Assembly: GCA_013396655.1 (NCBI GenBank) | Contig: WBMV01007704.1 | Coordinates: forward strand, 124,001-188,000 | Source: Campylorhamphus procurvoides | Lineage: Eukaryota; Chordata; Aves; Passeriformes; Dendrocolaptidae | Length of the DNA: 64,000 nt | Direction of reading: 5' to 3' | Shown: positions 1-13,142 of the stretch, in pieces | How the letters are laid out: every line of letters begins with the position of its first letter | How positions within the stretch are numbered: the first letter of the stretch is position 1 | The notes under the pieces: model-generated | What the model was told of the DNA's origin: nothing | What the model saw: the letters and a program-made list of their open reading frames with translations, nothing else | Databases searched by the model: none | Made by a program: the position numbers and the translations under genes

Positions 1-46
1 CCAGTTTGTCTGACTGTTTGTTGGATGAAATTCTGGGACCTAATTT

Positions 47-54
47 ATGCAAAT
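47..54 (+). promoter_or_regulatory. Perfect POU octamer ATGCAAAT
   Basis: The eight bases match the consensus site bound by Oct/POU-domain factors. A single octamer is expected by chance about once or twice in a window of this size and composition, so this records a motif and does not claim an enhancer. No TATA box or reading frame nearby supports a promoter. Confidence 0.2.
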
Positions 55-2032
55 CAGGACACATTACTGTAATTTGACTCGACAGTGACAATACATTTTT
101 TTGAACAACTCTATCTTCTTTGTCCAGTAGCTCTCTATTTCAAATAACAGTAGTGTTTTAGAAGCTGCCATTAAAAAAAGAAATTATACGCCTTAAGAAG
201 TCATGGCTTAGGATAAACTTCAGGCCCTAATGAGGGTTCATCCACGAGGCCTGTCCAAACACCTGGAGAGTTATTGGCCAGATTGAATCCTACCAACACG
301 TAAGCTCATGCATAAGGATCATGGATGCATTAGGGGTGATGGATTATGGACATCCTTCCACAACATTTGTAGTGTTTTATCAGGCTTATAACCAGACCTT
401 GCTGTTACACAGACCTCAGGCTTTGTGTTTAAAATGTGAAGCAAATGCATTGTGAAACTGATCTATTTCCAAATAATTTTGTCATCAGACAATTAAAATA
501 TCATGTGCTATAAACATCTCTAAGAAGCTATGGATGGGAAAGTTGCCAGTTTCATGAGTCACATTGCTTTCAAAAGCACAATGAATGTACAGTTTTCTGA
601 GCAGTCTGGAAAGAAAAGTCCTTTTCCAGCTCTTAAAATCTTTTTTTAGATTTCTGCAGTGCTCTGAAATCAAATTATGATGATTTTAAAGACAGAACTG
701 TTAAGTGCCAATGATTTGTCAGTACTGGCACACTTAAATTCATAACAACATGGTTTGGGCTCATGCTTAATATCTTAATTGTGCATATGAAATTCTTTTA
801 AAGTAAAGCCAGTCATAAAATCCATGCTTCTTATATTAAAATAAATAAATTAATTCACTTTATTATATTAGGAAAAAACCTTCAAATAACTTACACCTTT
901 TTACTCCAGTGTTGCTGTTTCTGGCTAAGAAATATGACTGTTTAGACTAGGAATTTAAAGAGGAGTCTGTAAGGTTTGACTCCTCTGCCATGATTAGGCA
1001 CCAGACTACTTTCCTGGACTTTGAAAATTGCATCTCTCATGGCTTGATCAAATTGATTTCCATTTATAGAAAGTTAAAAAGCATCTCTTGAGGTAATTTG
1101 TTAACTTTAACAGAAAATACTGTGAACCTGATGTCTTACAAATGCAGTTAGAGGTCTGACTGTAAAGTGGTTAACTCCAGGTATTTTGCTTTCATATTGT
1201 GCTGTGTGCTGGGTTGCTGGATTGCAGGATGAGGATGGGGTGTTGTGCCTGCCACAAGGAGTGTCCACTTTGGTACCATTTCTGCTTTCAGAAGAATCAT
1301 TCTACAAGGTACACTAAGTGAAGGATCATAAGCTAAGTAATCATAATCTTCATGTGGTCATGAAGATCTTCAGTGTAATAGACTTTAAAAAAAAAAAAAA
1401 AGAAAAAAATAACATTCTAAAGCCTATAATCCTTTGCTGAAAAAAGAAAAAAAACCAACATGATAACTTTTATGACTGGTCCCAAAGTAATTGAAGTTGC
1501 TTCAGCCTATTGTAGGATTTTAGGAACAAGAATTCCAGTGAGAATACCCCAGAGGAGAGCTGACAATTGGAAAATTTTACCTAAACAATTAAGAAGACTA
1601 ACTGGAGGAATAGAATTATTCAAGAAGTGCAGCAGGCTGTGTCTGTGATGTGCTGATGTTCTAAACATGTGCACTGGATAATGTGCTCGTGTCCAGTTGT
1701 CTCAGCAAAGGAAAGGGTAAGGGTTTCTTTCTTTTTTTGTTCTGATGTATAAACAGAGAAACAGACATGCAGGCTGAGTGCGCAGTTCTTTGGGGCACCG
1801 GATGAAGCAGGGAGTTGCCTTGGGAGAGGCAAAAGGATGGTGAAAAGGTCCAGCAATGGGCATCTCCTTTCCTGCTCCTCAGTCTGGGCCGGAATGCAGC
1901 ATCACTGACTTCCAATGTGAATTTGGAATGTTATCTTGCTAAAATGTATGCATTTAAAATGATAGTATTTTCAGACATAGCTTCAGTATTCTTGAAGAGG
2001 AGGATCTTATGCAGAGATACCTTTTTGGATAC

Positions 2033-2058
2033 AAGGCCTTTGTCTAAGGCCTTTGTCT
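2033..2058. repeat. 13-bp perfect tandem duplication
   Basis: The unit AAGGCCTTTGTCT occurs twice head to tail with no mismatch, followed by a partial CCTTTG. AAGGCCTT inside the unit is itself palindromic. Replication slippage is the likely origin. Identical copies suggest it is young or too short to have diverged. Confidence 0.85.
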
Positions 2059-3439
2059 CCTTTGTATTAAATAACCTCTCATTTTCCTCTGCTTTGGCAG
2101 TAAGAAAGAACCCTGGGGTGTGTTCAACAGGTGCCACATTGCACTTCAGGAATGATGGAAGGGGAAATCAATATAATTGAGAAGCAAGTAGTTATGGATG
2201 CCTGCTGAAGGTGTTACTGCATTCTGATCTGCAATGTTTTGGAAAATTTGCTCTCAAATTTTTGTTGGAAATCATATCTGGGAAAAAAAGAAAGCAATTA
2301 GTTCTTTTCTGATACTTAATAATGTGGTATATAAATATGACCAAAACAATGAGCGTAAGATTTTGCTGCAAGTGCTGAGGGAGTAATAGATGTGAATTAG
2401 CAAAAGAATAGAAGGAATGAATGGGGATATGCACTGAGCGTTTATTCTCTTTGAAAGATGATCTCTTCCTGAGTTACTGAATAGCTAATGGCTGATACAA
2501 ATGGTTGCAGATAGGATAGATTGCCTCAAGGTTGATGGCTGACTGTTGCTGGTCTAGGGTTTTAATCCAGACTTCTGCTGGAATGCAAAATTCCTAGCTC
2601 AAGATCAATTATACAAGGACATCAAGAAGAAAAAGACAGTCACGGTATTTGTCTGCTTCTCCAACTACCCGAGATGTGAACCTTGTTTTACTTGCAGTGA
2701 CATGTCTGTTAATGCCAGGCAATGTAATACTTTCTTACTACAACCACTTGCTTGCAGTTAAAAGTAAAAAAAAAAGCATTTCTGAAACACACCACATTAC
2801 TTGCACTTTTTGAAGTCTTGTGATTGTGTTGTCTACAAAGATAAATCCTGGGGACCTGGAAGGTCACTGTGACAAAGCTGAACGTGCCTGAGTCTCTTGG
2901 GGTGGGCAGCACATCAGTAGCTGTGCTCATAATCTAAATTCATTTCATGACTGCAGAAATACCAGAATGCAACACGGGACAAAGGAATTATGCTGCAAGA
3001 AGAGATGGGCCTGAATCCCTTGGTAGCAGTGAATTAGGAGGCACTTTCACATGAGTTCATGTCTGAAAAGCTGCTGGTTTTCACTGGCAATAACAAAACA
3101 GGGGCTTGGGGCAGGGAATGGAGAGCTGGGCAGGGTTAGAAATCTAGACCTTCAAGTGTGGCTCCAAACCACAAGCCAGATAATGACCGTGACCCATTTG
3201 TGTCAAGGGTAAATGGTGACTTACAATAGCACCTGTTGAATTGCCTTTGATTTTCCATTAACTAAATACCCATGTGGAGGTATATGCCTGTGGAAGGCTG
3301 AGGAAAAGACAAAGCTATAGTATTTTATGGGTAGTTTTTAAAAATGGCAACTCCAAAAGAATGCATGCTATTATTTTTATTTGCTTTTAGGTTCTGATGA
3401 TTCCTCTAATATACAGAGCTTTAAAATGGAATAAATGTT

Positions 3440-3457
3440 ATATGCAAAATTGCATAT
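3440..3457. repeat. Perfect 8-bp inverted repeat with 2-bp spacer
   Basis: The arms are ATATGCAA and TTGCATAT separated by AA. Each arm contains ATGCAA, the core of a POU half-site, so the sequence offers two opposed half-sites. It could equally be a chance AT-rich palindrome. No gene lies near enough to suggest a target. Confidence 0.5.
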
Positions 3458-6400
3458 ATCAAATTTTGAAAATGTGACTTAAACTGCTCCTTTGCATATT
3501 TCACTTCTATGAAGAAGAAAAAAATTCTGCTGGAATGGAGGGTGACATAACAGACTGCAGACAATATTGATAATGTTGTTTAAGATGATATGATAAACAG
3601 TAGACACAAATAAGACTGAGTTTCCATACAAAGTAAGAATATTAATTGAACAACTTCCTGCCAATGGTGGAAGTCAACAGATAGTTGAAATAGAAAAGGG
3701 AACTAGATTAATTGATTAAATTCTTAACTACTGTATCAGTTTTTGTTAAAATGCATGACAATGATGGTTATTAATTTGAGAATTTTAAATGAAAGCTTCC
3801 ATCCGAATATCTTTAATCCCTTGGGCAACCAGCTATGGTCCAAATTCCATACAAGTGTAAGACTGAATTTTTCAAGATTAGTGTAGAAGAATTTTTAAGA
3901 TTTGTTACTTATTTGTGGCTACTGATGCATTTTCTAATGATGCTTTCTCTGTTTTTCTATTCCCCATTATGCCCTAATACATCACCAGAACAGTCTTCTA
4001 TGGAACATGTAGCGGTTGGACTTGGTGATAGGCACGATTTTGGAGGCTCTTCCTCCTCTCTTCTTGCAAATAAAAGAGACAGACTACTTCCTCTGCTCTC
4101 TCTTCCCCACAGAGGTTCCTTAACTTGTGAGGTTTAGCTACAAGACAGGACATCCTGTGTGATTTCAGCAAGTCCATATGGTTCTTGAATGCTTTTCCCA
4201 AGGTGAGGATTAGAAAACTTCAAATGCTGCTTGCCGGAGAGAGGAAATCTTGTGTAATACTTTTGTTCTGCTAACATCTATGTAAAGAGCTGCCTGGGAG
4301 TTTTGGAATGGAATCTATCATCACTGTAATCCTGTTCTGGAAAATTGTGATGGAGACAGCACAGGCAGTGATGTCATTGGCTGTCTGACACAGTCATTGC
4401 CCACAGCAAACTCATCTCCTCACCGAACTTTCCTTTGTCTCTGACATTTGAATGCCCAATTGGCAAGCTTATTGGTGGGGCTTTTCTTTTTTTTTTTTTC
4501 TCTTTCACAGCTGTGTTAAAATTCAAAACACAGATATATGAGAAAGAGCCTAATACAGAGGAGGGTCTGTTCAACACTCTCCAGACTTCAGAGGAATTTT
4601 TGTGCACTTTGCCTTCAGTGTCATATGCAGGAAATTCTTCTTTGGTCCATACAGTGCAATAAACAAACCTCCTGCATATTAGCTTTAGATTTTAGTACTT
4701 CTACTCACAGCCTATGGCAAGTGGTAAAACTATGAGAAAGAAGCAGTTTGCTTTATAAGGGTTCTGGCCTACCCCTCGTTGTCACATACACCTATTTTTT
4801 AAGGACCTGTCACCATGTAGGGCAGTGGTGGTTCTATGACATCATACAAATATGCTATTTATATACCGTGTGCTAGCAATTAAATTGAACAATTGCATTT
4901 AGTTATTATACTTCCCTACCTTTGTAAACGGATCTAGCAGGGACAAGAAATGCTGTGATTTGCATTACTGGGATGTGAGAAGGCAGCCTGTGGATTGCCT
5001 GTTTCCTGGGTAAGTTATATGTTGTTATAGACCTTGTTTGTAAGGTAGTGCCGCAGGTTGTGTTTTATGAATTATATATTTGTATTTAGACTACTTTAGA
5101 TAGTGGGTGAGTTATTGTTTTACAGATTATAACTTTACATAAATGGAGTGTCTTATTTTTAGAGAAGATAATCACAGAATGGCATGATTTTGGTTAAGGC
5201 TGTGAATGTTCAGTATTGTCAAAACTTAGCCCAAGGAGATTATGTTTAATGTATCAAGAATACACCTTATCACCATAATAATTACTGCTTCCATGTTATG
5301 CACGTAGAGAACCTCCAAAATGTTGAGAGTACTAAAGCTATACATAAAATCAGGCATCTGCATGCATTTCTCAGCTCTCACACCAGTGAGTGTTCCCTGT
5401 CTGCATTACAGCTCCATGCCAGGCTGAGACCTGAACACATCTCCATCCACAATTTTCCTTCCTCACCTTTCTTTGCAGGTGCATGAGAGCTGGATGGGAG
5501 TGGAAAGTGATGTGCTGAAGTCCCTGACCTGGACAACAGAAGACCTCCAACACATGCCAGATAGTTTTCCTCCAGGGTACTTACTTGACTGATGAGTTGG
5601 GTTTTTTGCCTTTTGGACTTAGTTTTCAGGTTTTCTGAGTGTTACTGAAATTTATCACTTTCTTTTGTTTTTCAAGCTGATTCTTCAGTTGTTGGCATGA
5701 TGTATCTTTGATTAGACCACAGAGTGACACCACCGGTGTGAGGGAGAGAAGCAGGAATGAAATGTGACCCATTGGTACAAAGGGCCTACCTTTTTTCAAC
5801 TGAAACAAATGCTAATAAATGGACAAACTTCTCCATTCAGTGGCTGAAATAACATGGCTCCTGTGCACAGTGCATAGGCTAACTGTGTTCAGGACCCACA
5901 AACAGAGTGTGTCTGCTGTTTTGTTTTAGAGAAAGATGAGTCAGATGGATTGTTCAGATCCACCAGAGCTCCAACCGAGAAGAAGGTCAACAAACATTGC
6001 CCTCATCACTGCCAGCACCTTTATCAAAGCAGGACTGACTGTGTTTTGAAATGGACTGTGTAGAGAGGAACGAATATCCATGAAGTCTGTTGGAAACACT
6101 GTATTAGATTTCAAGTCTTTACCTTTTTAACCTTCGCATAATTCCTAAAATCTTTTATGGTGGCACTAATTATTTGCTAAAAGCGCCTCTTGGTAACAGA
6201 TAGGTTTCTTAAACAGCTTTAATTCTGCTTCCACATGGACCAGTGCGTTTTCCTGGTTTGGTTTTGATGCTCTTGGGTAATGCTACATGGTGGGGGGGAA
6301 GGGGACCTGAGCTCCCAACTGTGAATCTTCAACACAGAAACTATTAAGGGGTGATAAATCACTGGAGGCCCAACATGTGATTAAAAGCTGTGGCCATCAG

Positions 6401-6964
6401 CAGTGACCCATTGGGATGGAGGTATCAGTGACAGAGAGCAGGGGGAGGTGTTTGGCGTTCCTGTTTGGAGACCAAACCAGGGCACCAAGTTTTGTTTATG
6501 TTTCTCTTCCACCAACTCCTGTGAAATGCCCTCCATCTGTACAGGGAACACACATTGAATCAGGGCAAGGATCTTTGGTATTTCTTGAGTTGTCAAGGCA
6601 CAAACACTTGAAGGTGATGTGTGAGTAGGATTACCTGGGATTGCAGAGTGGGAACCAAGCACTCACTTCAGGGCTCTATGAATCAACAGTCGGCATCACG
6701 CAGTTGTAATTTTAGGTAAGCTTCACACAGAGGCACAGAAGCTGTAAATGTAACTCCTTTCCTCTCAGCTAGTTTCATCCCTAGAAAAACAATTTTTGTT
6801 GGACCAGACATGGGGACATCCAGTCTGAGATTCTACTTTGTTCTGGCTTAACAGAAAGCTTGGTTAAATAATAGTAAAATAACGTGACAAAAATCCATTA
6901 TGACTTGGCCCAGTTTGATATCCATTTTGGAGCATTAACAGTATGTTTTGTTGCTATGCACAAG

Positions 6965-7090
6965 ACAGTGGAGATACGGGAACATGGTTCTGGGGACATG
7001 GTTTAGGGATGCTGGGTGGTGCTGGGTTAAGGGCTGGAATATATGATCTTAGAGGTCTTTCCAAATCTTAACAATTCCATGATTCTATTA
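6965..7090 (+). mobile_element. Degraded CR1 LINE 3' end, plus orientation
   Basis: The right end reads as a worn CR1 sense 3' terminus. A GGGCTGGAATATATGATCTT-like stretch at 7030-7050 corresponds to the usual 'ggttggactagatgatctt' block. It is followed by AGAGGTCTTTCCAAATCTTAA and then CCATGATTCTATTA, a decayed form of the 8-bp terminal repeat ATTCTATG. CR1 copies are normally cut short at the 5' end and lack target-site duplications, and only about 125 bp remain here. The left border is uncertain because the upstream part is diverged. Many differences from the two other CR1 copies in the window suggest an older insertion. No reverse transcriptase sequence is retained. Confidence 0.65.
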
Positions 7091-10000
7091 CATAATTCCT
7101 ATGTGTTATTTTTTAGATCAGCTATTTGCCAATTTGGCAACAAACATTGTGGTAAACTTTATCAGCAAGTACAGAGCACAGTTCTAGTTGCAAAGTGCTG
7201 GCAAGACAAAGCAGCAATGAATGAAAAGATGGGTTTGGAAGGCAGTGAAGAGCAGGATGAATGAGAGCTCCAAGCTCTTGTGTGGTGAGAGGTCTAAGTT
7301 ACATTGGTAGAGAACTGTAGGGCCAGGAGGGAAGAAACTTGGTTTGATAAGTGGAAAAGGTCACATGGAAGGACTCGAGTGGAGGAAAAGTCACAACAGC
7401 TTAGCAAATGAGGTGCCTTTGACAACCAAAATTATCTACACTGGTAAGAGGGCTACAGAAACATTCTCTTTTTGAATGCCACATTACTTTGATAGACTCT
7501 GCAGCTGCTTAGGAACATCGTTTTTTCCCCATGAATGTATCCTACGATGTGTGAAAGATGGTCTTGCCATGCTTGAAAGTATCATGGACATGTTGTTTTG
7601 TGTTTGACCACAGCGAATGCAGATTTTTCCAGAGAAACAGGCAAGAAAGCTCATGTCAAGTAGATGAGAATACACATGAGGACTTCTTCCTATCCCCTGT
7701 ATGTAGCGGTTGGCTTGAGGCCTGGTTCAGAAGGTTTTATGTTCCTTCCTGTGCTCTTTTTATTAGCTTGGACTGGATAGTTTCAACTGCCTTATAATTC
7801 TGAACAACCAAGAAGTATCTCACTGTAAACTTCTTGACTTCTCACCCGCACCAGGGATATCTTAAAAGTTTCACTGTGCTCCAGATAAACAGGTGATTAC
7901 TGTATAATTGATTCTGCTCAGTAGGACAAATGGGAGTGATACAGGCACACCTTGTAAAGAAAGAACATGACACAAGGAAGTTGGTAATAATTTAATGTAA
8001 AAGGAGTCTTAGCAAGTTTGGAAATATTGTGGTTGCCAGATGTGCTCTTCCAGATGTCAGGATTTCCTATTATATGCTTCTTCCGGTCAGGAGAAGTGGT
8101 GCCTGTGCGTTAGAGCCTTTGAGACAAGAGAGTTACCCAACCCTGAAGATTAATTCTGTAACTTTTGCTGTGACTGATGCTTGTTATTAGAAAATATTGT
8201 GATTAGCTCCTAGCACAATCCTTGGCTCTTCAGACACATGCCGTGCACAGACTTGGAATGGTCCTGCTGGGGTGCTGCTCAGTCAGGGACTTCTAACAGT
8301 CCCTGTTGCATCTGGGTAACCCGATAACAGGATACAATCCCAGATGATTCCATACCCTGCTGCTGATCCAATTCTTTCTCCTTGGGCTTCCTTAGAATTG
8401 TAGCCAGTGTTTGCAAGCCAGGTATCACCTGCTGCAGAAGGAAGTTTATTGATGTGGTACTGAAACTCAACCAAGTTTTTCTTGTGATGTTGTAGCTTCT
8501 TCTATCTAGTTTCTAGGCACAGAACTTCTCCCCAAACTTTCATTTCTGTTCAAGTTACCTTAAGTCACATGGCCTTGGTGCTGTCTAAAACCTAGGAGAG
8601 GCCTGGATTTCAGCCATCAATGGGCAAGGTCAATGTTTCGTTGCAGATTGTTTTTGCCAGCTAGAGATGGGCATGTTTTTCCCACAGCCTTCCCTCTGGG
8701 AAAAGCAGCAATCCTGGTTTTCACAGGGCAGTTTTGCATCATGCTCATTTTATGGAACCTGAATCTGAGTCGTGAAAAAAGTAAGAAGTGAGGTGAGAGA
8801 AGGTAGAAGGGAGGATGGAAAGTCCTTAATACAGCACAGAACTGTTTCATACAGGCCTTGGGCTGTCAATAGCAGAAGTGGAGTACTACTTACAGCAAAA
8901 GGACAAGATTTATTCTTAAGACAGTCACTTACACCTGACAGACAACCCTAATAGACAAAATAAATTACTGTAGAAAACCCTTGATAGAAGTAAGAATGAC
9001 ATGCAACTCTCCTGTATCTCAGCTCAGTGCTTTGTCTGCATAACACATTAAATATTTGTTTAAAATCTAATTTGTATCCATGATTACAAATTCACAAATG
9101 ATGGTTATTAAATACTTTACTTAATAACTATCATATATTGTAGTTTATATTCCAGTATGTTGTAATTTTCTCCAGTAATTTTCTGCTGACAAAGGTAAAA
9201 AAAGAAGACTGAAAGGGGCAACAGCATCCTAATACTTTCAGGATCATTGGTCATCCTAATGCATTCCTAAATCCCAATCCATTCCTAAAATATGCTTGTT
9301 AAGAAAGAACAAATATAGAGTGTTCCACCTGCATTAGTGGTATAATTTGATAGCTGTGAAGCATCAGCAAATTGGGGAAAATTTCATTTTCCTGGATGTG
9401 AACTCATCCCTGCAAAAATTTTGGAAAATATGGGTCAGTCTTGAGGATATCCCTGTAAGTGTGGAGTGTCCTAAAGCTGATCTGTCTTTATGGGACATAT
9501 ATTTAAAATCGTATTTTTGTCCTAAACCTGTGTAAGTCGGAGCACATCTTACATCATGTGAGACACTGAGATAAGTGTGTGAGGACTATGTCCCTTGGCA
9601 GAGCCTCCTGTTGCTATTTGGAGCTCTCTATGAGCTCTCATTAATTTGGTTCACATGCCAAAATAAGCCCTCCTGACAACTTGTGGGTTTTCCAGTAAGG
9701 CTTGAGCAATGTGGAGAAGTGTTTATGGATTGACTACAATATTATCATGAAAGATATTGCTTATATACTCTCAGCAGCAATCCAATTTGGTATTTCACAT
9801 TTTGGCCTGGGCTACTGCTGGAAGCACACAGTGCTATCTCTTTTTAGATAGTTATCTGTGGCCACTTCACAATTATTTGGCTTGATAATTTATAGAGAAA
9901 CTTCTTAATACTCATCTGTTTTAAAAGACAGTCTCTGCTTGTAGTAAATGGTCCTCTAGCTTTCTGTGCTCCCTCCAGCAAAGTGACTCAGCCTGATTAT

Positions 10001-11930
10001 GGGTAAAAAGGCAATGTTGCTGTGAAAACCAGCTTTTTGCACACCAAGAGTGTCAGAGCAGTAGCCTGGAAATGCATTGGGGTCACCATGCAAAGAGGAG
10101 ACATCTTTAACAATTCTGTTTAATGTGACTTGCCATCAAACAGAAGTAGATGGCAAAGCAGGAAATGATGTCTTTAGGCATGACATGAAATAGTATTGCT
10201 GTCAACTTGAATAAGAAAATCTGACTTTTTTTAAGCAACTATGTATTTAAATAGCCTGTAGTGTCAAACAGCCTTTCCTACAGCCCTTTGATAGCTGGCC
10301 TAATAATGGCATAAACACTATAAATATCCTAAATCAATAATCCTGTATCACTGCTGAAAGCAGGCATGTTCACATACCAGAGCAGATGGGAAGAAATCAA
10401 ATAATATTTGTTGTGCCTTTCAGATTGATTTCCTGTTTTTAGTAAGCCAGAGTGTGTCCATATGTTAATCAGATTGCTAAGAAAGATAGCTCAGAGCAGC
10501 AGACTTTTTCTTGACCTGCTGGAAGAAGGGGGGACAAGGAAGGGTGGAGGAAGTCCTCCATGGCCCTAAAATATCTGTGGCAGAAACAGTTTCTCCAAAT
10601 ATGATGCAAATGCCTGTGCTTCCCTGACTTTCCTTGGGAAGTGCTGAGTGCAGGAATGAACCTGTTCACTGAGGATTTCTTAATCTATCTCTTCTTTCCT
10701 TTTGGGGATTATTTGCTGTGGGGAAAATTTGAGCATCCTAAGGCTGGGCAGAAAGATCCAGGGTCCTAGAGATCTCCCCTGCCTTCCCCTGCCCCTCTGC
10801 AGGTCTGTGTGTTCCCCTGCTCCTCCACACTTGCACTAATATGTGGCTATTTCAGCTGCAATGTACCCTTACAGAGACCACAGAGACCAACCATAATGGC
10901 TTCCAAATGCACTCCTGAGTTCTGTTATTTTTTTCCTTCAGACAGGGGATTTTAATTAACTTTAACAACAAATAGTTCAGAGATCATTTGTGTGTGCATA
11001 AAAACTAGTGATGTATATGGGCAATATGCAACTGCCTGGGAGGAAATGGTGGCACACTTGGTGTTCTGAGCATATTTTCTGTGAAAGTTCTATAAGCTTC
11101 AGTTTTATTCTGTTTATAAAATTGATAAAATGTTTGGTATGTCAGTGGGAGGAATATAATTTCAGTGGACATTTAGTCAATACCCATAGTCTGGCAGAAA
11201 GCTCCCATGGCAACTGTAGTCCTGCAGGAGTTATTTGTGTATTCATGTCAGTGTGGCACACTTATGTTATCCTAAGCATGAAAATCAACCAAACATACAG
11301 AACATATTCTATGTCAAATATAAAAGAAATGCCACAATTCATTGATAATGCCCCAATTTTGTATACATTTAGTGGTTTATGCTGGGCTGATGTGGGTTCA
11401 TACAAGATGATTCTGGCATCCACAGTGAGCCCCAGTTACCTCTTGAGGTGAAGGTAAACACAACAGGTGAAGCACTGGCTTTGAATTAGGAAACTATTTT
11501 CAAAAACCTACCTTTGTGTGTGTTTTTTAGCAGGTTATGGTCTTTGTTCCCATTCTCTTGATGAAGACCAATACTTCCTGCCTTCCAGACTTGAAAAACA
11601 CACCAAAGTCTGGGATGTGTTCAGATTCCATGGAGACACCTGAAAGAAAATGAGAACATTAAGGATTGCTTTGTTTCCAACCCTGATTTATGTTGCTTGC
11701 TGTTGGAAGCATGAAGGTGAAGGAATGAGATGAGAATGAAGCTTTCCTGTGTTCAGTGTGCACTGACTGTGCTTGGGAAGGATCTAGGATGTCCAAATGC
11801 GGCGAGGACCAGAGCTAATAATTCCTTATATTTCTGAAGTCAAAACACAAAACCAGAAGACCACCCCTTCCTGTTGTGCCTTTTATTATTAGCAAAGACA
11901 AGTAATTTTTTTGGAAGAGGAAGAATGATT
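7091..11930. other. Noncoding AT-rich DNA, no gene recognised
   Basis: Open frames on both strands are short (147 codons at most, at 11008-11451) and of random composition. The one structural item is a nested inverted repeat at 9083-9166. A C-rich stretch at about 10777-10825 is mildly repetitive, with CCCCTGC-like words. The rest shows no repeat or RNA gene that I recognise. Confidence 0.7.
9083..9166. repeat. Nested AT-rich inverted repeat (hairpin)
   Basis: An inner stem pairs ATGATGGTTATTAA (9098-9111) with TTAATAACTATCAT (9121-9134). That is 14 pairs, one of them G-T, around a 9-base loop. Outside it, ATTACAA (9083-9089) faces TTGTAAT (9160-9166). The two stems are separated by unpaired arms, so this is not a clean miRNA precursor. 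It could be the remnant of a small inverted-repeat transposon or a chance AT-rich fold. No known microRNA seed was recognised. Confidence 0.5.
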
Positions 11931-12050
11931 TTATAGAGCTGGGAGCCAGATGATCTCACTTCTAATCCTGGTGTTGACACAGATTTTCCTGTGTGACCTT
12001 GGCAAAACCTCATGCTACATTCCAGCTTCCAATCAGTAAAATGCAACAAT
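11931..12050 (+). mobile_element. Ancient MIR-type (CORE) SINE fragment
   Basis: The order of blocks follows the MIR consensus. GGAGCCAGA (11942-11950) is followed by TCTAATCCTGGTGTTGACAC, matching the 'gaatcccggctctgccac' region. Next comes CTGTGTGACCTTGG at 11989-12002, an exact 14-base match to the conserved core, then CAA. The tail is CAGTAAAATG near 12035-12044, matching 'catctgtaaaatg'. MIRs are tRNA-derived SINEs spread by L2-type LINEs, active in early amniotes and long dead. The tRNA head upstream of 11931 is not clearly recognisable. The intact core amid a diverged tail is notable for such an old element. Confidence 0.7.
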
Positions 12051-13072
12051 CATTCTTTGTTATCTCTGAGGAGCACTCTGCAGTTAATGCATGGCTGCAA
12101 CACAGATTTTGGCACATCTTTTGGTTGCTTGAAGATGGTATTTTCATATCTAGTGGTTTTTTGGTGGTGTTCCTATAAAAGCATTTAAACAGGTTAGGTC
12201 TTAACTCCTGTGGCAGTTTGGGAGCTCTGTTTTTGTCTCCCACTCATTGTAGCTTAATCCCTTTGAAAGTTTTGTCATAGACTGATGTGCTGGAGTAGTA
12301 GAAAAGCTCTAGAAAGAGATCAAACCCTTAAGAATATTTTAGCGTTTCCATTAAGAGAAATAAGCAGATGTAACCAAGTCAAAGTTGTTAAAATATCTTA
12401 AAGACACTTTTCTAAAATATGTAATCAACTAACCCTCTTGGTTAAGAACCAAACTGCATCTCCATGCTTGTGCTGTCTAATTCCATCCTGCTGCTGCTGC
12501 TGGTACTCAGAAAAGGGACACATTTTCTTCCCCCATCCTTTCTGCCATGATCTGCCATTTTATATATGCCATCATGTCATCAGTACTGTGTTTTCTCACA
12601 CCTCCCCTTCATTACCTGTCATTTCCTCACACCCCAGAACACCCCCAGTACAGTTTCTGGGTATTGCTGCCTCGCCTGACCATGGTTTGCAGGAGCTGGG
12701 TGACATGTGCCACTGCCAGTGTTTGTGCTCCCTGCAGCATGCAGTTCATGCCAACTCAGCTGTTCCATGGCAACCCGTGGGAATCCTGCAGATACTTTTC
12801 CTGACTACTACTTTAGGTAGGCCATGGTGTTCTCTGGAGTACTTGGGGTGTAACATTTTCCAAAAGGTAAATTTTTAATACCTACTGTTTTCCTTTGTCA
12901 TGAGTGGAAAACATTCATAGTGGATCTGAAGGTCAGTGCATTCTTATCACTGAACCCTCTGTTTGGTAACTCATGTTTGCCTCAACAAAGATCAAAACAT
13001 TTTGCAGAAGCCACTGAAAAATGAGTAAGGGAGAAGGCAGAGATAAAATGACATGTCTGAGGACATGGAACA

Positions 13073-13142
13073 GTTCAATGCCTGAATCAGGAGGAGGTTG
13101 CAGAGCCGTTCAACACCTGATTCAGGAGCAGGTTGCAGACCT
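13073..13142. repeat. 35-bp tandem duplication, diverged
   Basis: Copy one (13073-13107) and copy two (13108-13142) begin GTTCAATGCCTGAATCAGG and GTTCAACACCTGATTCAGG. They continue with GAGGAGGTTGCAG and AGCAGGTTGCAG. Each copy contains CCTGANTCAGG, a palindrome with one central base. About six differences show the duplication is not recent. It appears to be a local slippage event. Confidence 0.85.

Larger units (their letters stand above)
1..6964. other. Noncoding AT-rich DNA, no gene recognised
   Basis: No open frame here exceeds about 121 codons and none resembles a known protein. CpGs are rare: a hand count of the first 660 bases gives four. Visible items are an octamer ATGCAAAT at 47-54, a 13-bp direct duplication at 2033-2058, an inverted repeat at 3440-3457, a 15-base A run at 1387-1401 and a 13-base T run at 4487-4499. 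A possible CR1 tip at 5170-5200 was too weak to call. Intergenic or intronic sequence is the simplest reading. Confidence 0.75.

Noticed and set aside
5170..5200. AATCACAGAATGG, like a CR1 tip
   Set aside because: Only about 13 bases match and the following sequence does not continue as CR1.
11008..11451. 147-codon plus-strand open frame
   Set aside because: No family resemblance and no coding-like codon bias by eye.
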